Positions 1-17,559 of a DNA stretch of 64,000 bases are shown in pieces. Below the pieces are notes generated by a model, which saw only the letters and a program-made list of their open reading frames with translations, had not been told where the DNA came from and ran no database searches. The DNA lies in NCBI GenBank assembly GCA_015345905.1, contig JADDTR010000008.1:558001-622000 (forward strand), in the 5' to 3' direction. Numbering within the stretch: position 1 is the stretch's first letter; each line of letters opens with the position of its first letter. Both the position numbers and the translations under genes were made by a program. The DNA comes from Aotearoamyces nothofagi. Its lineage: Eukaryota > Ascomycota > Leotiomycetes > Leotiales > Tympanidaceae.

Positions 1-1465
1 GACAAGTATATACATATGCACTCTGGACATACTCATACCCTATCATCTCCGTCGATCGAAAATCGCCGTTGCACCACCCAGCCGCAAATCCAGCTAACTA
101 CTCTCAGTTTCACAACTCCAACACTGGAAGAGCTTGGTTCTTCAACCGAGCACCGACTATCCGTACACCAGCAACATCTGGCAGCAATGAGCAATGACTA
201 AGTTAGCCATAATCAGATATACTAGTATTGCTATCTCTGCAATGCAGCCAACCTACCGTTGTTGCCGATCCGCTTGCATGTGTACCGCCTCGACAACGGC
301 ATATCTACCCACATCGCACAGCTTAATCTCACAACTTCAGGGCTGAGTGACTTTGTCATTGTACTCACTACAATGCACTGCACTGGAGTACACTACGCCT
401 ACACTGCACGCACCCTCTGTCTCTCGATCCCCCGACCCCGCCCAGCCCAACACAGTAAATTTCTCGGGGTTCCAAAAAGAATCCACCCCACCCCGTCCCC
501 TCCAGCCCCATCCCCATCCCCATCCCCATTCCCATTCCCCCCTCACCCATCCCCATCCAGCACGCCGATCCGGTCTTTCCGCGTCCCGTTCGGCACTCCC
601 AGAAACAAGCCACCACGCCCATACCAACCACCCGAGATCCCCATCCCCATCCCTATCCCCATCCCCATCCTCATCCCCATCCCCATCGCCGCGCCAGCTG
701 CAGCTGCAGCACACACATGCATCCGGCCAGCCTCTCCCCGATCCCCACCCCCCTTCATATGCAGGTCGAGGACCTCGACACAGATGCGAAAACAGAAGCC
801 GCAGGGCCTAGAATCCCTCCCTTTTCAAGAATGCGAATCTGCCCCGTCGGCTTCTTGGCCCTGCACTCTCGCACACCGCACGCCGCACACGCACGCGCAC
901 ACGCACCTTGTCTTTTCTTCTTCTCTTCTTTGGTTTCCCAGATAGCGGATATGCAAAACTACATCATCGCTTGCGTGGAGCTGGCGTCGGAACTGAGACT
1001 ATATGCCTCATACGCTTTCCTTGATATTCACGTCGTGGATTTTCAACGCTCAGAGATCGCTTTTTGCCTTTGGGCTGAGTTGGGTCGCAAGATCATGTGC
1101 CCCATGACTTCATGTCGGATCGTTGCATGGGCCCCCTGCACTCTGATGCTGTTTTAGGTGGCGCGAGATCATGAGATGGTTGTGCATCTTCATTTTTCAC
1201 TGGTACTCTGTACAATGAGCGGATGCCTATTCGAAACAGTTCCAAAATATGTATTTCTACCCAGTATGATCCCTTTGGCTCTATACTGTAAAGTACTAGA
1301 GACAATTGTTATCGAGATATTTAAACTTATGCTGTTAGAAGGCACTCAGCCTGAGTTATCAAGAACATTTTGTCAATTTATTTATCTTTTACATCGTTTT
1401 CAACCGCTACTTTTCTTTCCTCAAGTCATCCTAAATTGATATCTTTATATCAAAATCTCCAAGTA
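1..1465. other. Gene-free stretch with C-rich simple repeats
   Basis: No convincing gene. Open frames here are low-complexity by-products of repeats. Two CCCCAT arrays lie near 505-560 and 637-690, so the minus strand carries GGGGAT runs able to form G-quadruplexes. A CA/CG-rich stretch lies near 880-905. From about 1,200 the sequence becomes the 3' flank of the ABC transporter gene. Confidence 0.6.
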
Positions 1466-7575
<6,110 letters not shown>

Positions 7576-8957
7576 GACCGATAGAGTCCGTGGTCCTGGG
7601 TCTACCTCTTCGTCTCCGCGAGAGAGATGTTCAATGCATGTATTCGAGGTTATTCGGGAAATTAAGCTGAAGGTTGTTACAGGTAGTTGGGTGCAGATCC
7701 TCAATGCGTCGTACAGTAAAGGTAGCCTGCTCTGCAATAAATGCTGCATTCGCTCCACTCATGCCCTTCTGAACGATGATTGGTCGACGTCATGGTCTAA
7801 GCTTTTCGGGGTGCAGTCATCCCTGCACGGCGATAAAGCTCTGGCGCCGAGACTCTGCTCCCGAAGCAACAATTACTAGGCCCAAGATAGGCGTGACAGG
7901 ATATAATTAACAAGAACGCAGACGGTTGAGATTACGTGTATGCATCGCATTTAGTACAGAATAGATCTCTTTGATAATCAAAGTTCATATAATGCATGCT
8001 TTGTCGTCTCCATCTTCTTATTAGACCTACTCTAATTGGTTGCAAATGAAATGGGAGTTTTGGGCTGCCAAAAAGGACGCTGGTTGCCAGCTCTGGCGGG
8101 ATAAAGGGGATCATTGTAAGCTATTGGAGATGTAATTAAAATTTCAAATCGCAATAAATGAGAATTCTCATTAATTTATAGGGATAAACTTAGGTTTTCG
8201 AAAACTAGACTGCATGAGCTAGAAATGTCGCGTTCCACCTTGATAACTTTTGATATATTCTCAGTCAATCACTCATCTATATTCTAATCCAATATAAACC
8301 TTTGTTATAATGTGGTGAATGTTTCCCCATGTAATCACTAATCACCTTCCCCTGTAGCATTTACTAGGACTAACAGAGACCTATCCACGATATCTAAGGA
8401 GTATCCTGGCCCATTCACTGCCTAGGAGGCAATAAGAGAATAAGAGTTTAATACTAATGTCTGCATAAACCCTTAGATCAATCCCTCTGCACTCGATTAT
8501 ATTAGGTTTATCATACTTTGAAACCGCTGCACGGTACAGTACAAATAGGGGCATGGAATTTCTTTAAGGCAATCAATCTAACGTTGCTGCTGCCCGTGCT
8601 TACTTGGGCAGTACAGTTTCAGTACAACAAGTAAGATGACGAAGGGAGGATATGATATCTCTCATCTAAAGTTCCTCGTCCCACAACTGGATTTCCATCC
8701 CATCCCGCACAAGTTACGTTTGAGAGATCACCACTGCTACAACGCCAGCCACTTCTGTGATGGCCATTCAATAGTACGAAAATTAGAAGCGCAGTAGCTA
8801 AAAAAAAAAAAAGAGAAAAAACACACATAGAAAGAGTAATGACAGAAAAGTCATGAATCGTGTTAGGGCCTTGTCTTTTCAAAGTCCCTTAACTGTGTGC
8901 CTCGCTGCGAAATGCGGGAAGAAGCCGCCAACCAATCCGAAGGAACTTTCCAATCCT
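7576..8957. other. Intergenic region between the ABC transporter and CBF1 genes
   Basis: It holds the upstream region of the ABC transporter gene and the 3' flank of the CBF1 gene, both on the minus strand. A frame in phase with the transporter stays open from 7575 to 7758 and may be an N-terminal extension or leader. From 7,900 to 8,620 the sequence is A+T-rich and unstructured. An A-rich run lies at about 8,801-8,820. I see no other gene. Confidence 0.55.
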
Positions 8958-9945
8958 TTAGTTTTCTCCTGCCGAAACATCTTCCTTCTTGGGAGCTAAG
9001 CCGGCACTTTGGCAAGTTTTCTTCCACGTCTCCACCTCACGCCAGGCTCGCTCGCATTCTGCCTTCAGCTTATCATTGCTTGCGCTCAACTCAGCGATAG
9101 CTTGCTCTGTGAGGAGTTTCTCTAAAGTCCATTTCTCGATATTCTGCGCCTCATTCTCTTTCAACTGGGTGATGAAAGATACTGCTCGTTGGAGGATAGA
9201 CCCCTTGTTTTTCTCACAACCAGGTACAATCTTTGCCAACTCGTTAATTCCCTCATTGATCGTTTCGCGGCGGCGGCGTTCAACTGTGAAAATGTCAGAT
9301 GTACTTCATATGAAACGCAGCAAGCGGCTTACCTTCTTTGTGGTTATCCTTTCGGACCTTGTGCCACTCTTCTGAACCAACTGCGGGCTTGGATCCACTA
9401 CCAGATCTACCGCCTCCTCCACCGCCAGAAGTATCCATGAAGCTGTCACCCTCGTGGCCGTTATCACCTAGGAAAGATGAATCTTGGTTTTCAGATGCTT
9501 GAGCTGCGAATGAGACGTCTGTTGGTTGCGGGATGGTCATGGTTGGATAGATACCGAGTGCAGCGGCTGCTGTGGATGAAGCATCGGCATGATCGGTCGA
9601 GCCGTTATGGTTCTCCGAGTTGTTCTGTTCATGTAAGGCGCTATAGTCTTGTAGTGCTTCCACGCCAGCATCATTGTCCTGCTGATGATCGGTGAATCCT
9701 GATGGGTCACTGGTCTCATTGCCGTTACCAGAAGCCTTATTTGAAGTATTTGGGGACACCCGTTTGAAGTTGGAGCGTCTCGTGGCATCAGCTGACCCAT
9801 CCTGATCTGATGTCTCACGCTTCCGCTTTTGTGTGGTACCACTAACAATGTCCTCGTTTCCTGAGGTATTCTCTCGCACGGCATTCGCGACCTCTTGTAG
9901 GCCCGAATGATCAAAGTCCGTATGGTCAGCCATTTCAATAGACAT
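8958..9945 (-). CDS. cbf1: CBF1-type basic helix-loop-helix transcription factor
   Basis: This is a nuclear bHLH-zipper protein of the CBF1 family, which binds CACGTG E-boxes. In yeasts it acts in sulfur-amino-acid gene control and at centromeres; in aspergilli it is known as AnBH1/CpfA-type. Exons: 9945-9333 and 9283-8958 with a 49-nt intron, 312 residues. The intron splits the basic region, and splicing restores NHKEVERRRRETINEG, with the His-Glu-Arg E-box contact residues in place. Helix 2 (KGSILQRAVSFITQLKE) and the family-specific NIEKWTLEKLLTEQ segment then run into a C-terminal coiled coil. The N-terminal two thirds are Ser/Asn/Asp-rich and probably disordered. Met-1 at 9945 is followed by a second Met at 9933, so the start is uncertain by four codons. 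A CACGTG box lies 345 bp upstream (10,290-10,295). Confidence 0.92.
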
Positions 9946-11587
9946 GAGTGACTCGTGACCGGCTACGTGAGGTGATTTGTGTGTGGGTGGGTGATGTATT
10001 GACTTTATTTGACAACCGCTTAAGGAGGATGCGAATAGCCACTAACTGTTGGCTTTCAATTGCGGAGAAGTACGTATCGGTAGACTTAAGGATGGTCTGA
10101 AGTGCCGATGCTTAATGCGACTTGCTGGGTAGGTAGATGACGTGTCTGAGAGGAGTGTACAAGTGGACGCTTTAGAGGTACAATGCTGCGTGTTTCCAGG
10201 ATCTCGAAGCGCGAAGGTGCAGTAGTTCTCTGTTCAGGTGCTTCGAACTGAACGTTTCCGTGCCTCTGATGTAATACCTACAAGGTCAGCACGTGTCATG
10301 CAGGTCGAGTATCACAGGAAAGCACCAGCCTGTGTTGACAGATGAGGATGAGCTCCATCGACGTTGCGCCGGAGGCAATTCGTAACCCAATTCAGCTGTC
10401 ACGACATGCTGGTGAAGATACAATAAACCAGGCAAACAGAGACATTGTTTGACCCATCTGGAAAGCTATGTGCGGCTACATGAGAGTGGTTGGCTAAACA
10501 TGATAGTGCAGAGGGATGGTCACAAGGTGATAATGCACCTAAACCACCACCCTGATCGCAAGCCGGAGTAGCACAACAGCACCCAATGAGGTTGGACAAG
10601 ATCGGTCATCCCGTAGAGATAGCAAGCAAAGCAGAAATTGCGTCGCGAAAATGGAAATATAAAACGGACGTACCTTTCGTCTATTATTGACTATCGCGCA
10701 TGTGACACGCTTCAAAACCGCGTCTTTGAGGCAGGAAACTGTTGAAATGCTTCGAATAACACCGTTTTAAAGGCTTGGATTCGAGGAAAGCTGCAGAGAT
10801 GTTAATCTAGCGCCAGCAATGACCGGGAGCACTCAGTGAAAGCCACAATATATGCATTTGTTGTGTACATATGGATGAGCCCACCCGACAGCGAAATCCC
10901 GTGACGCTTTGCCGAGAACGCGTGATGTGTCACGCGGAAGGAACACAATTGACAGATTAAGTCTTACCTTCAGTGTCTGTTCCTTGACGACAATGATACA
11001 ATGTCAGTGATGACACTGCCAACCGCACAGAATGTCTTTGCTGTCCGGTGATGAAGAATATGGTTGACAAAGTTATGTCACATGAGAGGTGTGGGAGAGG
11101 GGAATCCGCGCTCATGTGATGAGTGATTTGTTAGCGCCTTTGAGGATTACATGTAGCGGCCCAGCCTCCTGTGCAACTTCGAGCCGGCGAATCACGTTTC
11201 CCGCCGGCCCCACCATTCCGCGATTGCGATTGTGCATCGCCGGAACGGGCGCTTCATGGGGGTGCAGCGCTGCAGCTTTGTGCGCCTGGAGTCGAGATCC
11301 ATCATTTCTAGAAATCCGTAGCCACGAAGGGGAAAAGGCCATATGTTAATGCAGAAAACTTTCTGTTTAAGAAATTCCTTACTTGCCGGCGAATCTGTAG
11401 TCTTGACTATGAACATCTCCCGTCTCGGTGGCAGCTCGTCACTCCACAGTCTCGCTTGATAAGACATCTCGGAGTAGTCACCACTGACCTCACCCACCTT
11501 AAGAGATCGGTGTCCATGCATCTAATCTACACAATATCACAGTAAACGCCTTTATGAAGCCACGAACCATATCCTACTCATGAAACC
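9946..11587. other. Divergent intergenic region, CBF1 / GID9
   Basis: A 1.64-kb region between two divergently transcribed genes, with normal base composition. The CACGTG site at 10,290 is the only element I can name. Short open frames on both strands (for example near 10,399-10,599 and 11,112-11,521) show no recognisable domain. A transcribed leader for either gene may lie here. Confidence 0.5.
10290..10295. promoter_or_regulatory. CACGTG E-box upstream of CBF1
   Basis: A perfect CACGTG hexamer 345 bp upstream of the CBF1 start codon. CBF1 homologues bind this core, so the site could serve autoregulation. Neither function nor occupancy can be seen from sequence, and the hexamer also occurs elsewhere in the window. 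Confidence 0.35.
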
Positions 11588-12979
11588 ATGGCCGACCTTT
11601 TAGCCTCAAAGTTGAACCCAGACTCTCACCTTCTTCTCGTAGGTTGACGTCTACTCCGCTAATCTACCAATGCTAACGTCGATCAGGACCAACCACTCCT
11701 CCGTCTTCCATACGAACTTCTACGCAAGAACTTTAAAGTAGCCCAACTATCCGTCGAGAAAGACAGTACTGCTGTCCGCAATAGCCTCAAGGAAACAGCA
11801 AATGCCTCCCTCTCTAACTCTTCGACTCCGGATGACGTCCTCAAGAGCATCGATTCCATGATAAACCGAATGCGAGGCTTGAAACGCAAGCTCACAGCAT
11901 GTGCAGAGGAAGAGTCACGACTTCAAGAGCATTCTCGAAGTAGAATAAAGCACCTCGGCGAACTGTATTGCATGCAGAGTTTTGACGATGTCAAATATGA
12001 AGCATGGAGCCGGACAAGACTGGATAGACTTCTGGTGGACTATCTGCTACGAAATGGATATAAAGACAGTGCCATATCACTTGCGCAGGAGAAGGGGATA
12101 GAAGAGCTTGTCGACGTGGACACATTTGTTCAAATGAGCAGAATACGAGAAAGTTTGCGTGGTGGAAGAGTCACTGAAGCACTGGCATGGTGCTCGGAGA
12201 ACAAGAAAGAGCTTAGAAAGATTGGGGTAAGATAAAAGCATACTGTAGGTTCTTATATCTTACTGACACTCTATTTAGAGCAAACTGGAGTTCATGCTCC
12301 GCTTTCAGCAGTACATCGAGCTTGTCAGGACACAGAAGGAGCAAAAGCTATTGGAAGCCATTACACATGCGAAAAGATTTCTCCTACCTTACAGAGAGAC
12401 CTATCCGAAGGAGGTGTTGCAAGCTGGAGGCTTGCTGGCATTCCCGCCTGGTGGGAGACCCTCTGTATACAATGTGAGTCTCAACTCTCGATGTTGGTGT
12501 TGATTGCGGTCGCAAACAGCTCAGGCTAACCTATCAAAAAGGACCTTTACAGCGAATCTCGTTGGGAAAACCTGGCAAAACTCTTCATGAAAACCCACAA
12601 CAGTCTATTATCTCTACCCTCAGCGCCGCTACTACATGTTGCTCTTTCCGCTGGTCTCTCGGCTCTCAAAACCCCATCTTGCCACTCATCACAGCTCTCC
12701 TCCTCTGCATCGCCATCATCATCATCATCCATTACTACCTCTGTATGTCCAATATGTAGCACAGAGCTCAACGATCTAGCTCGCAATGTTCCATATGCCC
12801 ATCATACCAAGAGTCACGTCGATCCTGATGCAGTATTACTTCCTAATAGCCGAGTATATGGGCTGGCGAAGTTGGAGGAATACAGTAGGAAAGCTGGCTT
12901 AGAACAAGGTTTATTAAAGGACTTGACAACGGGGAAAGTTTATCCTGCAAACAACGTCAAGAAAGTATATATATCATAA
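11588..12979 (+). CDS. gid9/fyv10-like: GID/CTLH E3 ubiquitin ligase RING subunit (Fyv10/Gid9/MAEA type)
   Basis: This is a subunit of the GID/CTLH ubiquitin ligase, which in yeast drives degradation of gluconeogenic enzymes when glucose returns. Exons: 11588-11638, 11687-12226, 12279-12473, 12542-12979, 407 residues. Domain order is N-terminal helices, LisH (about 127-160, [16 protein letters not shown]), CTLH (about 165-222, [17 protein letters not shown] to [10 protein letters not shown]), CRA segment, then a C-terminal Gid-type RING starting [12 protein letters not shown], with downstream His residues ([10 protein letters not shown]) and the typical TGKVYP tail. Introns are 48-68 nt. A Ser-rich loop coded by a TCATCATCATC run precedes the RING. 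Length and order match the family. Fyv10 and Gid2 are hard to tell apart from memory; the MAEA-like N-terminus favours Fyv10/Gid9. Confidence 0.88.
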
Positions 12980-13868
12980 GACATGGCTGAGATCATTCGA
13001 CACAATTTGATCTAATATGATCAATAAGCAAAGCATCGCATATTAGCCTAAGATTATAAATATTGCATATTGCATATAGCCAATATTAATTATATTATTC
13101 TAAAGTACAAGGTTCAAATGATATAACAAGTCAAAGCCAAGTGGAGTAGCATTTTCAAATACACGAACCATGATTCATGAATATGAGGGCTGCAGGCTTG
13201 CAGCAGCATGTTAGTTTTAGTTTATACAAAATTTAAAGGATAATTCCATTAAAAGTATCCGATCATTCGCCGGATGCAGAAAAAATGAACCTACTACAAT
13301 TATTAAATCAATCATAGCAAAGCAGTAAATCATGCATTAGGCAAAGCCCTAGAGTATATTTAGTTTATGTTCTGTCGGCGTGAGAGAGCATTACAGGATT
13401 AAAAACTTTCGGACTATCGACAGGATATTGATCACAGCTAGGTTCCTGTGCTCAGTGTTTTAGGAGGATCTAGAAAACTGTCCCTAACATGCTTGTTATG
13501 AACTCTGAGTTTTAAAATACCATCGTTGTCACCCCCATTACTAGATCTACAACGATACTTCACATCTACACGATATTATCCGTCTACCAATGAACGTTGC
13601 ATTCAAAATTCAAGCTTCTGAAAACCGAAACTTCCTTGTATCGGTGCTGGCAGCCAGATGAGGCCAGATACTTTTTTAAAAGCTGGAGAAGAGGGCGGAG
13701 GATCTGGAGATAAGTAATACCACAAAAAGAATGATAAGACGGATCTAATAGAAAGATATGCATTTGTGTCTTCATTGGAACGGGTATCCGTTATTTAATC
13801 TCAGTTGAGCGCCTCGACTAGAGGACGTATGTACAGTACCGTGGAACAACCCTCAAGCCCGCTTCAAC
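12980..13868. other. A+T-rich convergent intergenic region
   Basis: About 0.9 kb between the 3' ends of the GID9 gene (plus) and the complex I gene (minus). It is A+T-rich with TATAAT-like stretches near 13,020-13,120. I see no gene, RNA or clear repeat. Confidence 0.5.
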
Positions 13869-14282
13869 CTAATGATGCTCCCCTTCGTGTCCTCCTTCCG
13901 CATGCCCATGCTCGTCATTATTAAGAAACATGTACTCGTATCCGCAGTATGCCGCAAATGCTACCGTCGCTATTCCGAGACCTGGAAAGCTGCCTTTAAG
14001 GCGGTTTACTCTCGTGAAAGGTCCTGTGTATCTCCACCTCTCACTGTTTGGCCATTGGGTTAGTAAACTCAGTTCGAAACGGTTTGTATGTTGTGGATAA
14101 GGAGTACTGACGCTCGTACCCAAGGATCTCCTCGTCGGTCGCCTGCAGCAGCAGCGAATGCTTTGGGGTCAAAGCCAGTCAGATTTGCCCGCGGTGGAGC
14201 TCGTCGGATGCTGAGGTTTTCATATTAGCATGTATGGCTTGGGTACACAAAATAAGGGCATTGCATACCTTGTAAAACGCAT
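13869..14282 (-). CDS. ndufb3-like: NADH:ubiquinone oxidoreductase B12 accessory subunit (NDUFB3 type)
   Basis: This is a small single-pass accessory subunit in the membrane arm of mitochondrial complex I. Exons: 14282-14269, 14210-14112, 14043-13869, 95 residues. The 14-nt first exon codes only for MRFT plus part of a codon. Splicing gives the family signature DPWVRAERWRYTGPFTR, where human NDUFB3 has DPWGRNEAWRY. One hydrophobic segment follows (GLGIATVAFAAYCGYEYMFL), then a His/Glu/Gly-rich tail ending GEHH. The second intron uses the donor GTCAGT; the nearer GTACGA would put a stop at the junction, which decides the call. The gene is divergent from CAF1, with 347 bp between the two start codons. 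Confidence 0.85.
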
Positions 14283-14629
14283 TGCGGAAGTTGTGTTGTC
14301 CCCAATGGCTATTGGTTCTACGTACTTATGGTCGTTCCGAGTACCCTTCGAGGTCGACGGTTCCGTATGCGGCTAAATAAGCGAGCGGCTATCAGCCCCC
14401 ATGCGGACAAGAATCTCAACCACGACTCTAGGGTCATGGACGTCAAGAAGAAGCTTCTTTCCCCAGAACCAGGCTTGCCATTATCTATCTAACCGCGCGC
14501 ATATTCACTCTACGCCCTTGAGCGCGAACTCGACAAAACCTGCCAAAGTTTGAGTTCACACTGCTCCCATGAACTTCGTTCACCTTTCGCAACTTTCCTG
14601 GACCAGCACAAGCTCCATACACACACGAA
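14283..14629. promoter_or_regulatory. Shared divergent promoter region, complex I B12 / CAF1
   Basis: A compact 347-bp region separates the two start codons and must hold both core promoters and 5' leaders. I see no clear TATA box. Confidence 0.5.
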
Positions 14630-16169
14630 ATGCCACCACCGATGCAGCGCTTCGGCGGCGGCCCCAATAGCATAGCTGCGCATTATCAAGGATATCCTCT
14701 TCACTCACAAACACATGGCTCCGGTCTTCCACCCCCTTCGCTGGGGAACAACCCTGCCTTCATGAACCCGAATAGCAACATAAACCCCTTCGCGGTGAAC
14801 GGAAACAATGCCCTGAGTCTAGCACAAGGATTTGGAGGAGGTGGCGGAGGACTTGGGGTTGGGGGAGGGACAGGATTAGCAAGTCATGCAGCGCAAATAT
14901 CGTTTGCACACGGTGCATCCCTTCAGCAGCAAGCACATAATGGGATGGCCGAGCAGGGCGCAAGAGGGATGGTAAACAAGGGAGGGAGGATACGAGATGT
15001 ATGGAAGGGCAATCTGGTTCAAGAAATGGAGACATTAAGAAGGCTTGTGGATAAGTATTCATACATATCAATGGTTAGCTGGACAAAGCAGTGTGTTTAC
15101 AGCGGCAACTAACAGTCCGCAGGATACCGAATTTCCAGGTCTCGTAGCTCGTCCAATGGGTTCCTTTCGAGGGAAGAGTGATTATCACTACCAAACCCTG
15201 CGATCGAACGTCGACCTACTCAAACTCATCCAACTCGGCATAACATTATTCTCAGAAGAAGGCGAGACTACGCCTGCACGGCCACAGTCTTCCGACTCTG
15301 GTATCGACATGGCCATGCCAGGATCAAGGAGTCTCGGTGGGCCTCTACCTACAACGTGGCAATTCAATTTCAAGTTCTCTCTCGATGAAGACATGTACTC
15401 TCAAGCATCTATCGAATCACTGCAACAGGCGGGAGTAGACTTCCCGCTACTAGCTAAAGAAGGTATCGATCCTTTCGACTTCGGAGCACTGCTTCTCAGC
15501 TCTGGTCTTGTGTGTGACGAAGACATACACTGGATCTCGTTTCATGGAGGCTACGACTTTGGGTATCTCACTAAGCTTTGCTTATGCACACCTCTGCCAG
15601 ATGACGAAGTCGAATTCGATATGCTCATGAAGAAGTTCTTCCCCAGCATCTTTGACGTGAAATATCTCATGAAGTATGCTATTAAGCAGCACACCATGGG
15701 TCAGTTAACGCCAGTTGATCAAGGTATCGCCGAGATGCTACAGAAATTTGACCAGAAGTCGGGCTTGGAAAGCCTTGCCGAGATACTCAAGGTCAAGCGT
15801 TCAGGTCCAGCCCACCAAGCAGGGTCCGATGCTCTTCTCACCGGAAAGGTCTTCTTTCAGATGCGGGAACGGATTTACAATGGCGAAATCAGCCCAGAAC
15901 ATAACGGCAAAGTGTGGGGTCTGGGCTTCCCGGAACACGGAGGTGCTGGCTTCTCACACTCAACACCACAACACTATAACCAGACGCTGCAGGAGAACAC
16001 CACTCCGGGACAGAACGGCAGCGCGTTTGTGGACGGATCACCAAGCACGCCGAACAACGGGCACGCCGGCCTTGCCAGCACACCAGCACCCAGCAACGCG
16101 GCAGGCATCGGACCCCTAACACCCGGCGGCGGAGGCGGGGTCTTCGGTGCATTTCAGTTTGCAAAGTAG
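14630..16169 (+). CDS. caf1/pop2: CCR4-NOT deadenylase subunit CAF1/POP2
   Basis: This 3'-5' exoribonuclease shortens mRNA poly(A) tails within the CCR4-NOT complex. Exons: 14630-15073 and 15123-16169, 496 residues, with a 49-nt intron. The first ~120 residues are Gly/Asn/Gln-rich and disordered. The RNase D fold starts at RIRDVWKGNLVQEM. The catalytic DEDDh set is complete: DTEFPG (first Asp and Glu, formed exactly at the splice junction), SFHGGYDFGYL (second Asp), and HQAGSDALLTGKVFF (His and last Asp). A Ser/Pro-rich insertion near QSSDSGIDMAMPGSRSLGG follows the strand after the first motif. The C-terminal 100 residues are Gly/Thr/Pro-rich and end GGGVFGAFQFAK. All active-site residues are present, so it should be enzymatically competent. 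Confidence 0.93.
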
Positions 16170-16454
16170 TAGATAGTCGGCAGTCTCTCGACGCAACAAC
16201 ATATATGTCTGGAGACGGAATCGACCTGGGCGGGTCATGGGCGGTCAAACGGGAGTTCAAGCGGTCTGCACCGATGTCTAGGGGGCGTTCCGGGAAGCAT
16301 GTCAGGCTGTAAATTACCATAGTAGAAGGCAATGAAGTGCATAGTCATACCCTCGGACGAAAAGAAGATCCCGTGCATGATTCTTGAAATGCTTTTCTTG
16401 CCTTACCTGATGGGCCAGCCGACTTTTGTTTGATGACCCCGCAAGAGATGCCCC

Positions 16455-17215
16455 TCAAGCCTTGAAATCCTCGACCCTCTCGCCCTCGATAGAAGTGATA
16501 CCCTCCCTCACCACCCTCTCCACCGCCGCGCCCACCTCCTCGTCCCCATTCAGCAAGTCGACCCAGCCGCTCGCGCCCTCGGCCTCCAGCAGCCTCGCCG
16601 GCCAGCACGGTGAGGGCCTCGTCGGCGGCCAGCTTGGCGGCGTAGTAGTCGGGCATGGCCTGGGTGTTCAGCTGCTGCACCAGCGCCCACGACGCGTCGT
16701 CCCACCACGGCGCGCGCGCGCGCCGCGACGACAGCGCCGACACCAGCAGGATCTTGCGCACGCCCGCCGTGTGCACCGCCGCCGCCGCGAAGTGCCGCGC
16801 CGCGTCGCGGTCGATCGCGTACGTGCGCTCCGGCCCGCCGCGGCCGCCGGCGCCTGGGGAGCTGTCAGCCATCCCATCCTGTCTCTGTGCGGCGGCGGAA
16901 GAAGAAGAAGAAGAAGAAGAGAGGGGGCGGGGGGCGGGGGGCGGGGGGCAATCACGTACCGGCGCTCCAGACGACGTAGTCCGGCCTCGCGCGGTCGATG
17001 ACGCGCTGCGCGTCCGCCTCGCACCGCACATCCTCCAGGCTGGCTACCAGGACGTCGAGGTTGGCGACGTGCGGCCCGGCCGCCTTCTCGACGTCGGGCT
17101 TCTGCGACGCCGCGCGGATCACCGACGTCAGGTGCCAGGAGCGCTGGAGCAGGAGCGGTGTCAGCAGCAGCGACACCTTGCCGTGGCCGCCGAGGAGCAG
17201 GACGCGGGGTTGCAT
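16455..17215 (-). pseudogene. Atypical SDR (YMR090W-like NAD(P)-binding protein) with internal loss and frame change
   Basis: This is an NAD(P)-binding Rossmann protein of the atypical SDR group that includes yeast YMR090W; substrate unknown. Exon 17215-16960 begins MQPRVLLLGGHGKVS, a cofactor-binding GxxGxxG loop, and ends DYVVWSAG. After a 106-nt intron, exon 2 from 16853 runs AGGRGGPERTYAIDRDAARHF to KLAADEALTVLAGE near 16,600. From there the natural C-terminus, GWVDLLNGDEEVGAAVERVV to IEGERVEDFKA, continues in a different frame to a stop at 16455-16457. The segment that family members carry between them, with an LRPG..TDEP motif, is missing. The annotated frame instead reads through Gly/Arg-rich shadow sequence to 16345. 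The likeliest reading is a deletion with frameshift, so a null allele or pseudogene; an assembly error is possible. It borders the AT-rich island. Confidence 0.7.
16854..16959 (-). other. Purine/pyrimidine-asymmetric intron with a G-quadruplex motif
   Basis: The 106-nt intron of the SDR-like gene has, on the plus strand, a GAA repeat followed by four runs of five or six G separated by single C residues (about 16,900-16,950). Four such runs meet the usual G-quadruplex pattern. On the coding strand this is a C-rich then TTC-rich tract that could act as a very long polypyrimidine stretch. Confidence 0.55.
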
Positions 17216-17559
17216 TTTGGGGGGGGGGGTGGAGTGGTGGTGGTTGGTAGGTGGTGGTGGAGTGGGACTGTCGTATAGATCCGATGCTTTATCGAGACGT
17301 GCAGCAGCAGCAGCAGCAGTATGATTCTTTATGCTATAGTTTTTTTCTTTTCCGCCGCGGTGTGATGGGAGGCTGTTGTTATATAGCCCCAGCGCAGCGC
17401 AGCGCAGCCATCAGTCCATCCGGCACGGCAGCGTCGTCGAGTCGTCATTGATTACACAGCAGCCCGCTCCGCCCGCTCTTATCACGTCATATCATATCAT
17501 ATCATATCATATCTTATCATATCACACCTACCACACCACCAACAGCCAGTGTTGTGAAT
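17216..17559. other. Upstream region with microsatellites, edge of the AT island
   Basis: This region holds a GGT/GTG-rich tract, a CAG run near 17,305-17,320, a GCGCA repeat near 17,390-17,410 and an ATCAT repeat near 17,488-17,525. At about 17,555 the composition switches abruptly to A+T-rich sequence. Confidence 0.55.

Noticed and set aside
259-945. Pro/Ser-rich frame of 228 codons and overlapping frames on both strands
   Set aside because: Produced by CCCCAT and other C-rich repeats; no domain, no exon structure, and several overlapping frames are equally open.
8619-8882. 87-codon minus-strand frame with a hydrophobic segment
   Set aside because: No homologous pattern that I know and no supporting splice or start context.
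16345-16600. Gly/Arg-rich extension of the SDR-like frame to a stop at 16345
   Set aside because: It is the out-of-frame reading of the true C-terminal codons (GWVDLLNGDEEVGAAVERVV), so not real protein.
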